Notes under the pieces: model-generated
The model's input: the letters and a program-made list of their open reading frames with translations, nothing else
What the model was told of the DNA's origin: nothing
Database searches by the model: none
Assembly (NCBI GenBank): GCA_038238245.1
Contig: JBBRXX010000017.1
Coordinates: 26,063-90,062 of the forward strand
Source: DASQHW01 sp038238245
GTDB lineage: Bacteria > Actinomycetota > Acidimicrobiia > IMCC26256 > PALSA-610
Reading direction: 5' to 3'
DNA: 64,000 nucleotides
Part shown: positions 1 through 7,929 of the stretch, piece after piece
Layout of the letters: the number at the start of each line of letters is the position of its first letter
Numbering within the stretch: the first letter of the stretch is position 1
Made by a program: the position numbers and the translations under genes

Positions 1-832
1 ACCGGTCCTCCTCGCCGGTGATCTTGGACTTCGCAACCTCGTTCAGGAGCTCGACCGCCCCGTTCGCGATCTGCGCGGGCTCCAAGTCGAGCGTGGCGAT
101 CTTGCCGTCGAGCGTCCTCACGTCGGTGACGAGCCGGACGGCCAACGCGGACATCCCGTTGAGTGAGCCGTCCTTCCACAACGCCTTTTCGATGCGGTGG
201 AAGCCGCGCCATTCTTCGTCGGGCACGTCCCCCTTGCGCGCGTCGATCTCAGGGTCGACATCACCGAACGACTCCGCAACCGGCTCGATGGTCTCGTAGT
301 GCTCGCGTGCGACCGGAAAGAGCGACTTCGCTTTGGCGACGTCGCCGGCCTTGACCGCGTCGGCGAACTGCTGCGTGACGTCCACCAGCTTCTTGGTTTC
401 CGAAGCAACGTACGCCCGGTACGTGGCCACCGCTTGTGCGCCCGCGCCACCTGCCGCGGCCGTGGTGACGCTCGTGTCGCCGGAGACCGTGACCGTGCCG
501 CTCTTCCCGCCCGGGCACTCCGTTTCGTAGGTACCGGGCTTCAGTGTCACCGTGAAGCTTCCGTTGAGCCCGGGAGTCAGGTTCTCGGATTCGCCGACGA
601 TGCGGTCGCCTTGCTTGAGCTCGTACTCGGTGATGCTGTCTGCGCCGTCGTTGGTGACGTTGAAGGTCGCCGGTCCCGGAGCAACCTCGAGCGTGGCCGG
701 CTCGCATCCGTTCGACGTGATCTTCACCGCGATCGTCCGAACACCGGGCGATGCCGTGCCCTTCGACGACGACCCGCAGCCCGCGACCACGATGAGGGCG
801 ACCGCGCCGACCAAAAGGGCATGGGGACGCAT
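1..832 (-). CDS. efeO: Iron uptake lipoprotein EfeO (cupredoxin + M75 peptidase-like), 3' end outside window
   Basis: Periplasmic or surface iron-binding component of the EfeUOB system, expected to hand iron to the EfeU permease. The reading frame starts at an ATG at 832 preceded by GAGGAGG and runs off the left edge. It opens with a lipoprotein-type signal ending in a VAGCGSS lipobox, followed by a cupredoxin-like domain (about residues 30-120, including the ETECPGGKSGT stretch) and then the start of the imelysin/M75 domain with YRAYVASET and the HYETIEPVAESF helix typical of EfeO. It lies 17 bp downstream of efeU on the same strand, so the two are almost certainly co-transcribed from the iron-box promoter at 1707. 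Any efeB would lie beyond the edge. Confidence 0.9.
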   Translation of the reverse strand, partial: MRPHALLVGAVALIVVAGCGSSSKGTASPGVRTIAVKITSNGCEPATLEVAPGPATFNVTNDGADSITEYELKQGDRIVGESENLTPGLNGSFTVTLKPGTYETECPGGKSGTVTVSGDTSVTTAAAGGAGAQAVATYRAYVASETKKLVDVTQQFADAVKAGDVAKAKSLFPVAREHYETIEPVAESFGDVDPEIDARKGDVPDEEWRGFHRIEKALWKDGSLNGMSALAVRLVTDVRTLDGKIATLDLEPAQIANGAVELLNEVAKSKITGEEDR

Positions 833-849
833 TCGAGAGGTCCTCCTCG

Positions 850-1701
850 TCATGTCGCTGCAGTCACTGCCGGCTGCTGCTGGGGTTGCCGTCTCGGTCG
901 GGTGCCTTGTGGCCAAAGGACGACCAATGCCATCGGGATCGCGTACGCGAACCACACGAACACCTCACCCACGGTGGGTCGAGGTTGAATGCCGAGCATG
1001 CCGGTGAGCAACGCGGCGCGTACGCTCCCGGGGTCGACGAGCCAGGTGAGATTGACCGCTTGGGCCTGCGCAGAATTGAACCAGCCCGCTTCGTGCGCGG
1101 TGTGCACCGCGGTCGCGAGCAGTCCCGCGGCGACGAGCACGAGCACGAAGCCGGTCACCTTGAAGAAGCGCGCGAGATTCAGCTTCACGCCGCCCTTGTA
1201 GATGCCGTAGCCGATGACGACCGCAATCACGATCCCGATCGCGGCGCCTGCGCCCGCGGTCGCCGGATCGCTGGACGCCTGGAACGCGGCGAGAAGGAAC
1301 ACCGCGGTCTCGAACCCCTCGCGGAGCACGGCGAGGAACGCCATTACGACGAGGGTCAGGGCCGAACCCGTCGCGAGCGCGGTCGCGGCGTGTGATTCGA
1401 GGTCGCTCTTGAGGTCGCGCGCATGACGGCGCATCCACATGATCATCCACGTGACGAAGCCCACCGCGATGATGCCGATGACGGTCTCGAGCCCCTCTTG
1501 TTCGCGTTGCGGGAGGTGCTCCTCGGCGATGCGCAGCCCGATCGCGACGATCGTGCACAGCACCACCGCGATCGCGACACCGGTCCACAGCGCCCACATG
1601 TCTCGCGGTCTGCCGTTGCGCTGGAGGAAGGCCGCGACGATGCCGACGATCAACGACGCCTCGAGGCCCTCGCGCAGCCCGATGACCAGCGTCGGCAGCA
1701 T
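850..1701 (-). CDS. efeU: FTR1-family high-affinity iron permease EfeU
   Basis: Integral membrane iron permease of the oxidase-dependent iron transporter family. The 283-residue product has about seven hydrophobic segments and both signature REGxE motifs, REGLEAS near residue 9 and REGFETA in the middle, which carry the iron-ligand glutamates. The start is ATG at 1701 (GTG at 1704 is the only close alternative); no Shine-Dalgarno sequence precedes it and the iron box ends 5 bp upstream, which suggests a leaderless mRNA. EfeO follows after 17 bp. Length and motif spacing are normal for EfeU. Confidence 0.93.
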   Translation of the reverse strand: MLPTLVIGLREGLEASLIVGIVAAFLQRNGRPRDMWALWTGVAIAVVLCTIVAIGLRIAEEHLPQREQEGLETVIGIIAVGFVTWMIMWMRRHARDLKSDLESHAATALATGSALTLVVMAFLAVLREGFETAVFLLAAFQASSDPATAGAGAAIGIVIAVVIGYGIYKGGVKLNLARFFKVTGFVLVLVAAGLLATAVHTAHEAGWFNSAQAQAVNLTWLVDPGSVRAALLTGMLGIQPRPTVGEVFVWFAYAIPMALVVLWPQGTRPRRQPQQQPAVTAAT

Positions 1702-1706
1702 CACAA

Positions 1707-1725
1707 TAAGGTAAGGCTACCCTTA
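1707..1725 (-). promoter_or_regulatory. IdeR/DtxR iron box upstream of efeUO
   Basis: The 19-mer TAAGGTAAGGCTACCCTTA differs from the known IdeR/DtxR consensus TWAGGTWAGSCTWACCTWA at a single position and is an inverted repeat. It sits directly in front of the efeU start codon, where a bound iron-loaded repressor would block initiation. It also lies in the gap with the divergent GNAT gene and could touch that promoter. Confidence 0.85.
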
Positions 1726-1773
1726 CTTCCTCGTCAACCCGGGCGGGCCGGGCCCGGGTCCTAGCGTGCGCAG

Positions 1774-2247
1774 GTGCGCGGAACGGTCGTCACGATCGAA
1801 CCCGGCGACGCCCGGGCCGACTGGTTCGAGCTCTTGGCGCTTGCCGACGAAGAGACACCTCTACGCGCCGCGCTCCGCCAGGGCGTGCTCTACGGCGTGG
1901 TCGACGGCGATTCCGGTCGCCGCAAGGCTGCGGTGCTGGTGCTCGACCGAGGCGAAGGCACCGCCGAGCTACGTGCCGTCGCCGTCGCCGAAACGGAGCA
2001 ATCGCAAGGGCTCGGCTCGTGGATGGTCGCCGAGGTCTGCACGAAGCTGCGCGCGACCGGCGTGCAACGCGTCGTCGTGGGGACTGCAAGCTCGGGGCTT
2101 CGCCAACTCGGCTTCTATCAGCGACTCGGGTTTCGACTCACGCGCGTGGAGCCCGACTTCTTCACCGAGGCGCGTGGCTACCCGCGCGGACTTGTGGAGA
2201 ACGGGATCCCGATACGCGACATGGTTTGGATGGAACGCCCGGTGTGA
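1774..2247 (+). CDS. GNAT-family N-acetyltransferase
   Basis: A 157-residue acetyl-CoA-dependent acetyltransferase. The acetyl-CoA pyrophosphate loop is seen as QSQGLGSWMVAEV around residues 73-85, preceded by the strand LRAVAVAE and followed by the FYQRLGFRL motif typical of GNAT motif B. The GTG start at 1774 gives a normal N-terminus. The gene is transcribed away from efeUO and shares its intergenic region, including the iron box. The substrate cannot be deduced. Confidence 0.8.
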   Translation: MRGTVVTIEPGDARADWFELLALADEETPLRAALRQGVLYGVVDGDSGRRKAAVLVLDRGEGTAELRAVAVAETEQSQGLGSWMVAEVCTKLRATGVQRVVVGTASSGLRQLGFYQRLGFRLTRVEPDFFTEARGYPRGLVENGIPIRDMVWMERPV

Positions 2248-2283
2248 CGCGACGTGGTTCCCGTTCCCGGCGAGCGGATGCCT

Positions 2284-2718
2284 TCACACGCCGGCGGGGT
2301 CGAGGAGCACGAGCGGGATCTCGCGCTTCGTCTTGGTCTGATAGCCGGCGTAACCCTTGTACTTCTCGGTGACTTCCGGCCACAGGCGCGCCCGCTCCTC
2401 CGCGGTTGCAACGCGCGCTCGCATGCGCTGCTTCGGCTTCCCTTTCAGCGCGACCTCGACGTCCGGGTTGTCGCGCAGGTTGAGGAACCACGCCGGATGT
2501 TCGTCGTCACCACCGCGCGATGCGACGACGACGATCGTCGATCCCTCCTGCACGGGCGAGGTGAGCATCACCGAGCGGGGCTGGCCGGATTTGCGACCCG
2601 TCGTCGTGAGCTCGACTACCGGCATGTGCCCGAGGTCCCAGCCGAGGCGGCCGCCGCTGACCTTGAGCAACCCGCGGTGGACGGTGTTCGCGACTTTCAG
2701 CATGAGATCACTCGGCAT
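2284..2718 (-). CDS. DDN-type F420H2-dependent nitroreductase-family oxidoreductase
   Basis: A 144-residue member of the deazaflavin-dependent nitroreductase family (related to mycobacterial Ddn), split beta-barrel enzymes that use F420H2 to reduce quinones or xenobiotics. Diagnostic stretches are TTGRKSGQPRSVML near residue 40 (cofactor phosphate contact), VVVASRGGDDEHPAWFLNL in the middle and NPDVEV after it. The start is ATG at 2718 with a GGAGGAG about 12 bases upstream; ATG at 2703 is possible. A long palindromic element (2742-2791) lies about 40 bp upstream of the start. Confidence 0.87.
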   Translation of the reverse strand: MPSDLMLKVANTVHRGLLKVSGGRLGWDLGHMPVVELTTTGRKSGQPRSVMLTSPVQEGSTIVVVASRGGDDEHPAWFLNLRDNPDVEVALKGKPKQRMRARVATAEERARLWPEVTEKYKGYAGYQTKTKREIPLVLLDPAGV

Positions 2719-2741
2719 GATGTGGGCTCTCCTCCAGGCGC

Positions 2742-2791
2742 CAGTTCTGCAACAAACGGCGACAATATTGTCGCCGGGTGTCGCAAGAACC
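2742..2791. repeat. 50-bp palindromic element, copy 1 (upstream of the DDN gene)
   Basis: The core GGCGACAATATTGTCGCC at 2758-2775 is a perfect 18-bp palindrome. Outer arms GTTCTGCAACA (left) and TGTCGCAAGAAC (right) form an imperfect inverted repeat, so the whole 50 bp is a dyad. A second copy at 7879-7929 matches over nearly the whole length. In both places the core begins about 40 bp upstream of a minus-strand start codon, which fits an operator better than a terminator; no T-run follows. Confidence 0.75.
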
Positions 2792-2819
2792 CCGACTCGG
2801 GCGTGCGAACGAACCTACC

Positions 2820-3533
2820 TCAACGGCCGCGAAGGCCGGCGAAGAACTGTGCGATCCAACGGCCGACGACGGTCCGGTCGAGCGGTCTCGACAACGATGC
2901 CCGCGCGCTCGCCACGCGCGCGGCGCCGATCAGCTCGGTGCGGCCCGCGAGCAGATGATCGGCCAGGGACGGAACGAACTCGGGATGGCCTTGGAGGGTC
3001 CATGCGCGATCTCCTACCGCCAAGCCCGCCACCGGGCAGTGGTCGTTCGTCGCGATCACCCGCGCCGCGTCCGGCACCTCGACCACCTGATCCTGATGGC
3101 TCGCGATCAGCGCGAAGCGATCGAGCGCGGGATCCATCCACGGCAACGATTCGACGAGCGTGTACTCGCTGACGCCGACACCCCAGCCCTCGGCCGCGCG
3201 TTCGACGCGTCCACCGAGCGCCTGCGCGAGCAGTTGATGACCGAAGCAGATGCCGACGTAGGCGTGCTCGTCACGAACGATCTCGCGATGCAACTCCTCG
3301 GCGTCGGCGATCCACGGGAGGTCGTCGTAGGTCGACTGCCGGCTCGGCGAGCAGATCCAGCCGTCGCATTCGCGGAGCGTGGCAGGGAAGCGCCCTTCGT
3401 CGAGCGCGTAGGGCACGAGCTCGATACCGAACGGACCGACCAACGCGTCGAAGAGCTCGGGATAGTCGCCGGCGATGGCGACACTCTTCGGATCGACGTG
3501 GCCGACCACGAGCAACCCGACACGCGTGGTCAT
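2820..3533 (-). CDS. Class I glutamine amidotransferase (GMP synthase-like)
   Basis: A stand-alone class I glutamine amidotransferase of 237 residues. The nucleophile elbow VGICFGHQLLAQALGG places the catalytic Cys at residue 96, and the later WTLQGHPEF segment supplies the catalytic His. Such stand-alone proteins (YfeJ/GuaA-N-like) hydrolyse glutamine or cleave gamma-glutamyl compounds; the acceptor is unknown here. The gene lies 18 bp downstream of the SsuD-like gene on the same strand, so the two may be co-transcribed. The start is ATG at 3533. Confidence 0.87.
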   Translation of the reverse strand: MTTRVGLLVVGHVDPKSVAIAGDYPELFDALVGPFGIELVPYALDEGRFPATLRECDGWICSPSRQSTYDDLPWIADAEELHREIVRDEHAYVGICFGHQLLAQALGGRVERAAEGWGVGVSEYTLVESLPWMDPALDRFALIASHQDQVVEVPDAARVIATNDHCPVAGLAVGDRAWTLQGHPEFVPSLADHLLAGRTELIGAARVASARASLSRPLDRTVVGRWIAQFFAGLRGR

Positions 3534-3551
3534 CGGGAGGTCACCGCACGG

Positions 3552-4661
3552 TCACCGGAACGAGAACACGGGCGCGGCGGGACCGTCCCGCGGCGGGAGC
3601 AGACCACGTCGTCGGAGCACCGGCATCACGCCCTCGCCGAACCAATAGGCCTCTTCGAGATGCGGATAGCCCGACAGGATGAATTCCGAGAATCCGAGCC
3701 CGTGGTACTCCTCGATGCGGTCCGCGACCTCGTCGTAGGAGCCCACCAGCGCGGTGCCGACGCCGCCGCGCACGAGTCCGATGCCGGCCCACACGTTGGG
3801 ATGCACCACGAGTCGATCGGCACCGCCGCCGTGCAAGGACGCCATCCGCTGCTGGCCGACGGACTGTGTCGTTGCGAAGTCGGCTTGCGCGGCCGCAATG
3901 GCTTCTGGCGCCATGCGGGCGCGCAACGCGTCGGCAGCGGCCCAGGCTTCGTCGGCGGTCGGGCGAGCAATGACATGGAAGCGGATCCCGAAATCGAGGG
4001 ACCGCCCGTATTCCGTCGCGAGGCTGCGCACGCGCTCGACGCGTTCGTTCACCATCGCGGGCGGTTCGCCCCACGCGAGATACACGTCGACGTGTCGGGC
4101 CGCGATCCGTTCTGCCGCGTCGGACGCGCCCCCGAAGTAGATGCGCGGGACCGGGTCGGGCGGCATCCGCGTCTCGGCGCGCTCGACGCGATAATGCGCG
4201 CCCTCGTAGTCGAACGGCGCACCACTCCACGCGCCCCGCATGATCTCGACGAACTCGCCCGTGCGCGCGTAGCGCGTGTCCTTGTCCTCCCAGACGCCGA
4301 ACCGGGCGAGCTCGGCCGGCTCGGCGCCCGTCACGATGTTCACGAGCAGACGTCCGCCGGAGAACCGCTGATAGGTCGACGCCATCTGCGCGGCCAGCGT
4401 GGGCGAGAGCAACGCCGGCCGGAAGGCAACGAGAAAGTTGACGCGGCGCGTGAGCGGAATGAGCGAAGCGGTTGCGAGCCACGCGTCCTCGCAACCGGTG
4501 CCGCACGGGGTGAGCATCCCGTCGAAGCCCAGGCTGTCGCATGCCGTGGCGACTTGGGCGAGGTACGCGAGGTCGGGCGCGCGGCGGTGCGGATCGTCCG
4601 CACCGGGCAGCACGTCGCGCGCGTCACCACCGGTCGGGAGGAACCAGTGCATCTTGAGCAC
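3552..4661 (-). CDS. SsuD-like LLM-class flavin-dependent alkanesulfonate monooxygenase
   Basis: A 369-residue luciferase-fold monooxygenase closely resembling FMNH2-dependent SsuD, which desulfonates alkanesulfonates to release sulfite. SsuD landmarks run through the protein: MHWFLPTGGD at the N-terminus, TGCEDAWLATASLIP, VTGAEPAELARFGV, YFGGASDAAERIA, TDSVGQQRMAxLH-like TQSVGQQRMASLHGG, NVWAGIGLVRGGVGTALVG and FILSGYPHLEEAYWFGE. GTG at 4661 reproduces the E. coli start register; ATG at 4652 is the alternative. No ABC transporter or flavin reductase is adjacent, so the substrate is not confirmed by context. Confidence 0.88.
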   Translation of the reverse strand: MLKMHWFLPTGGDARDVLPGADDPHRRAPDLAYLAQVATACDSLGFDGMLTPCGTGCEDAWLATASLIPLTRRVNFLVAFRPALLSPTLAAQMASTYQRFSGGRLLVNIVTGAEPAELARFGVWEDKDTRYARTGEFVEIMRGAWSGAPFDYEGAHYRVERAETRMPPDPVPRIYFGGASDAAERIAARHVDVYLAWGEPPAMVNERVERVRSLATEYGRSLDFGIRFHVIARPTADEAWAAADALRARMAPEAIAAAQADFATTQSVGQQRMASLHGGGADRLVVHPNVWAGIGLVRGGVGTALVGSYDEVADRIEEYHGLGFSEFILSGYPHLEEAYWFGEGVMPVLRRRGLLPPRDGPAAPVFSFR

Positions 4662-4722
4662 GGCGGCACCGTAGCGTTCTCGGGCATTGCCCCGTTCGCC
4701 CCGCAACCGCAAGGATGGGCGC

Positions 4723-5469
4723 ATGCCTACGGCACTCGTCACCGGTGCGTCGAGCGGGATCGGGCTCGAGATCGCGCGGATCCTCGCCGCCGACCACGAT
4801 GTCGTGCTCGCGGCGCGGTCGGCGGAGAAGCTCGAGGCCCTCGCGACCGAGCTCGGCACGGCTCGCGTCGTCGCAGTGGATCTCGCGGACCCGGCCGGCA
4901 CGCGCAAGCTCGTGTCGGAGCTCGCGGACGTCGACGTGCTCGTGAACAATGCGGGATTCGGCGATTTTGGGCTCTTCGCTGACGCGCCGGAGACCAAGCT
5001 CGACGAGATGGTCGAGCTGAACGTCGGCGCGCTCACCCGTCTCACGCGTGCGTATCTTCCCGGGATGATCGCGCGCGGGTCCGGCCGCGTGATGAACGTC
5101 GCGTCGACGGCGGCGTTCCAGCCGGGCCCGTTGATGGCCGTGTACTACGCGACCAAGGCGTACGTGCTGTCGTTCAGCGAGGCTCTCGCGGAAGAGACGC
5201 GCGGGACGGGCGTGACCGTGACGGCACTGTGTCCGGGGCCGACCGCGAGCGGCTTCCAGGCCGGCGCCGCGTTGGAGGAGAGCCGGCTCGTGAAAGGCCG
5301 CAAGCTGAAGAGCGCGGCCCAGGTGGCGGCCTTTGGTGTGAAGGCAATGCAGCGGGGCGATGTCGTGGCGGTGCCGGGCATGGGGAACCGGCTGATGGCC
5401 GCGTCGATCCGCGTCTCACCGCGGCCACTCGTGCGCCGAATGGTGCACCGGATGCAGGCCGCGAAGTAG
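4723..5469 (+). CDS. Short-chain dehydrogenase/reductase
   Basis: A 248-residue classical SDR. The NAD(P) motif TGASSGIG is at residues 7-14, the structural NNAG motif follows the fourth strand, and the catalytic YYATK pair is present with an upstream serine. PGP after the active site is also typical. ATG at 4723 is preceded by AAGGA at 7-base spacing. It diverges from the SsuD-like gene and ends 9 bp from the convergent gene at 5479. Family members reduce diverse ketones or oxidise alcohols; the substrate is unknown. Confidence 0.88.
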   Translation: MPTALVTGASSGIGLEIARILAADHDVVLAARSAEKLEALATELGTARVVAVDLADPAGTRKLVSELADVDVLVNNAGFGDFGLFADAPETKLDEMVELNVGALTRLTRAYLPGMIARGSGRVMNVASTAAFQPGPLMAVYYATKAYVLSFSEALAEETRGTGVTVTALCPGPTASGFQAGAALEESRLVKGRKLKSAAQVAAFGVKAMQRGDVVAVPGMGNRLMAASIRVSPRPLVRRMVHRMQAAK

Positions 5470-5478
5470 CGCTCGGCC

Positions 5479-6156
5479 TCAGCCGACCGACGCGCGGAGC
5501 GCTTCGACGATCCACGTCTCGAGATCGAGTCCCGCGTCGTGCGCGACCTCACGAGCGCGATGCTCGAGCTCCCGCGGGAGCCGAAGCGAGAGCCCGGCTG
5601 CGGGCGCGAGCGATGCCGGATGCCGGCCCACGGGGTCGCTGCCTTCGAGACGAGGTCGAGGGAGATAGCAGCCTTCGCGCGCAGACCGCTGGTGCCACGC
5701 GAAGTGCGCCTCGGACCGCGTCCGTGGTGTCGAGCCGCGACCCACGTACACGCTTCGCACGATGTCGTCGACGACCCAGAGCAGCGGCGCGTATCCCTGA
5801 CCGGTTCCCAATTGCGCGAGCAGTTCGCGCGCGGTGGTTGCGATGCGGTCAGCTTCGGTGACGATGACGATCGGCAGGCCGGGTCGACGGTGTTCCCGCA
5901 CGACGCGCTCGAGGGACGCAAGACACGCGGCGCAGTCGCAGAGGTAGGCGCCGTACCGGAGCCTGTCATCGGGGCGCGCGCACGCGAGCCAGCGCTCGTG
6001 CGCCTGCGGCTCGGGGGTGATCGACGGCGGGAGCTCGTCAGGACGGGCGTCGAAGAGGGTCGGAGTCTCCGAAGATGGCGCGACGCGGTCGTCGTGGACC
6101 GCGGGCGGCGCGACGAGCCACAGGTGCCTGGTGCTGCGATCAGTTGTTGCGGTCAC
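5479..6156 (-). CDS. Uncharacterised protein: CxCxxC segment plus C-terminal ribbon-helix-helix-like tail
   Basis: Not recognised as a named family. The 225-residue product has a polar N-terminus, a cysteine motif LCDCAACLASL near residue 92, an alpha/beta stretch (PIVIVTEADRIATTARELL, LLWVVDDIVRSVYVG) that could be thioredoxin-like, and a C-terminal LSLRLPRELEHRAREVAHD segment resembling Arc/CopG ribbon-helix-helix DNA-binding domains. GTG at 6156 is chosen because AAGGAGAC sits 4-5 bases upstream; the longer frame from 6174 has no ribosome site. It converges on the SDR gene with 9 bp between stops. A redox-sensing regulator is one possibility but is only inference. Confidence 0.65.
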   Translation of the reverse strand: MTATTDRSTRHLWLVAPPAVHDDRVAPSSETPTLFDARPDELPPSITPEPQAHERWLACARPDDRLRYGAYLCDCAACLASLERVVREHRRPGLPIVIVTEADRIATTARELLAQLGTGQGYAPLLWVVDDIVRSVYVGRGSTPRTRSEAHFAWHQRSAREGCYLPRPRLEGSDPVGRHPASLAPAAGLSLRLPRELEHRAREVAHDAGLDLETWIVEALRASVG

Positions 6157-6207
6157 GATGTCTCCTTGAATCACTGAATGCGATTCTGACCGGGAGGTGT
6201 GACAGCT

Positions 6208-7854
6208 TCAGAGGGACGGCAGCTCCTGGCGGGTGGTGGGCATCTCGGCGAACAGGTCACCCACCTCGAGCACCCGGGCGCCGGCGTCGACAATGGTCCA
6301 GCGGTCGCTGCGGAGCTCGGGGTCGTCGAGCTCCCCCCACGCGATCGGCATCGACACGGGTGCACCGGGCGCGGCTCGTACCGAATAGGGGGCCACCAAG
6401 GTCTTGTTGATCGCGTTCTGCGTGTAGTCGAGCCGGGCGAGGCCGCCGCGCTGGCGTTTCTCCCATTTCCAGCTCACGAGCTGCGGCACCATCTCGCCGA
6501 CTGCGCGGGACAGGGCTTCGACCCACGCACGCGTGTCCTCGAAGCTCGGTCCGGGTTCGATCGGTATCCAGATCTGGATCCCGCGTTGTCCGGTGACCTT
6601 TGGGAAGCCGCGCACGTGCACGTGGTCGAGCGCCGCCCGGTAGAGGCCGGCGAGCAATACGACTTCGTCCCACGTGGTCTTCTCGCCGGGATCGATGTCG
6701 ATGAACGCGTAGGTCGGCCGGCGCACGTCGGGGATCCGCGAGGTCCACGCGTGGAGCTCGACCGCGCCGAAGTTGGCCAGCCACGCCAGCGTCGCCGGTC
6801 GGTCGGCAACGATGTAGTACTGCGATTCGCTCTCGTCGGCGTCGTCGTTGTGCCACCGGGTGATCCACTCCGGCGTGTGCGACGGCGCCTCCTTGTGCCA
6901 GAACCCCGGCTTGTCGACGCCGTTCGGGAAGCGGTGCATGTTCAGCGGGCGATCTCGGAGATACGGCAGCATCACGGGCGCCATCGTTGCGTAGTAGCGG
7001 ATCACGTCGCGCTTCGTCTGTGCCTTCCCGCGCTTCGCACGCGGCGGGAACAACGCCTTGTCGAGATTCGTCAAGCGCAGCGTGACCCCGTCGAATTCCC
7101 ACTCGCCGTCCTTGCCCAAAGCGTCGAGCGCGGCGATGTCGGCTCGCGTCGAGGAGAAGTCGACACCGGCAACGGCGGCGGGCGCGTCGCTCCGCCACGT
7201 TGCATCGGGATGTTCCGCGACCTCGTCGTTCGTGCGACCACTGCGTACGGACTGCAGGTGTGCTTCGGGATCCCATCCGGCCACCGCGTGCTCGTCGCGC
7301 TTGTGGAAGATCAGCCACTGTTCCTTGCCGCTGCGATCCTTGCCGCGCCGAATGAACACCAAGCGGCCGCGAAGCTTCTCTCCGTGCAGTTCGACGTGGA
7401 GCTCGCCGTCCGCGATCGCTTTCGCGAGGTCGTCGGTGTGCACCGGTTCGTAGGTGCCCCAGTCCCAGACGATGACGTCGCCGCCGCCGTACTCACCTTT
7501 CGGGATGACGCCCTCGAAGTCGAAGTACTCGATCGGGTGATCCTCGACGTGGACACCGAGGCGCTTGACCGCGGGGTCGAGGGACGGACCCTTCGGGATC
7601 GCCCAGCTCGCGAGCACGCCGTCGACCTCCAATCGGAAGTCGTAGTGGAGCCGTCGCGCCCGATGCCGCTGCACGACGAAGCGGGGTTGCGCGCCGGGCG
7701 CCGGACCCGCGCCACCAGCCGGCTCGGGCGTGCGGGCGAAGTCGCGCTTGGCCGTGTACTCGGCGAGCCGCGCCGGCTTCTTGGTGCGCGTCCCTTTCTT
7801 CGCGGCCGTCTTCTTCGCGGCCGTCTTCTTCGCGGCCGTCTTCTTCGTCGCCAT
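6208..7854 (-). CDS. LigD-like protein: 3'-phosphoesterase + primase/polymerase domains, no ligase domain
   Basis: A 548-residue NHEJ end-processing protein. After a lysine-rich tail with three KKTAA repeats (residues 3-20), a LigD 3'-phosphoesterase domain follows with FVVQRHRARRLHYDFRLE, HVEDHPIEYFDFEG and IPKGEYGGGDVIVWDWG. The archaeo-eukaryotic-primase-type polymerase domain comes next, with LTNLDKALFPP, MHRFPNGVDKPGFWHKEAP and the metal-binding FIDIDPG. There is no KxDG ATP-ligase domain, so sealing would need a separate ligase. The start is ATG at 7854. A palindromic element lies about 42 bp upstream. No ku gene is in the window. Confidence 0.9.
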   Translation of the reverse strand: MATKKTAAKKTAAKKTAAKKGTRTKKPARLAEYTAKRDFARTPEPAGGAGPAPGAQPRFVVQRHRARRLHYDFRLEVDGVLASWAIPKGPSLDPAVKRLGVHVEDHPIEYFDFEGVIPKGEYGGGDVIVWDWGTYEPVHTDDLAKAIADGELHVELHGEKLRGRLVFIRRGKDRSGKEQWLIFHKRDEHAVAGWDPEAHLQSVRSGRTNDEVAEHPDATWRSDAPAAVAGVDFSSTRADIAALDALGKDGEWEFDGVTLRLTNLDKALFPPRAKRGKAQTKRDVIRYYATMAPVMLPYLRDRPLNMHRFPNGVDKPGFWHKEAPSHTPEWITRWHNDDADESESQYYIVADRPATLAWLANFGAVELHAWTSRIPDVRRPTYAFIDIDPGEKTTWDEVVLLAGLYRAALDHVHVRGFPKVTGQRGIQIWIPIEPGPSFEDTRAWVEALSRAVGEMVPQLVSWKWEKRQRGGLARLDYTQNAINKTLVAPYSVRAAPGAPVSMPIAWGELDDPELRSDRWTIVDAGARVLEVGDLFAEMPTTRQELPSL

Positions 7855-7878
7855 GCAGGAACGGTCTACCCGCGCCAC

Positions 7879-7929
7879 CGGTTCTTGCGACACACGGCGA
7901 CAATATTGTCGTCAAGGGTCGCAGGAACC
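7879..7929. repeat. Palindromic element, copy 2 (upstream of the LigD gene)
   Basis: This copy shares the core ACAATATTGT and flanks with the element at 2742-2791. The perfect inner palindrome is CGACAATATTGTCG (7898-7911), with outer arms GGTTCTTGCGACA and GTCGCAGGAACC. It overlaps the stop codon of the upstream helicase gene (stop at 7912-7914) and precedes the LigD start codon by about 42 bp, nearly the same spacing as copy 1 to its gene. Confidence 0.75.

Noticed and set aside
2778..4982. Long plus-strand open frame of over 700 codons opposite the amidotransferase and SsuD-like genes
   Set aside because: It is Arg/Gly/His/Val-rich with no recognisable domain, and lies antisense to genes with clear families; typical of stop-poor high-GC DNA.
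7798..7852. Tandem repeat-like DNA encoding KKTAA units
   Set aside because: It is the lysine-rich N-terminal tail of LigD, not a genomic repeat array.
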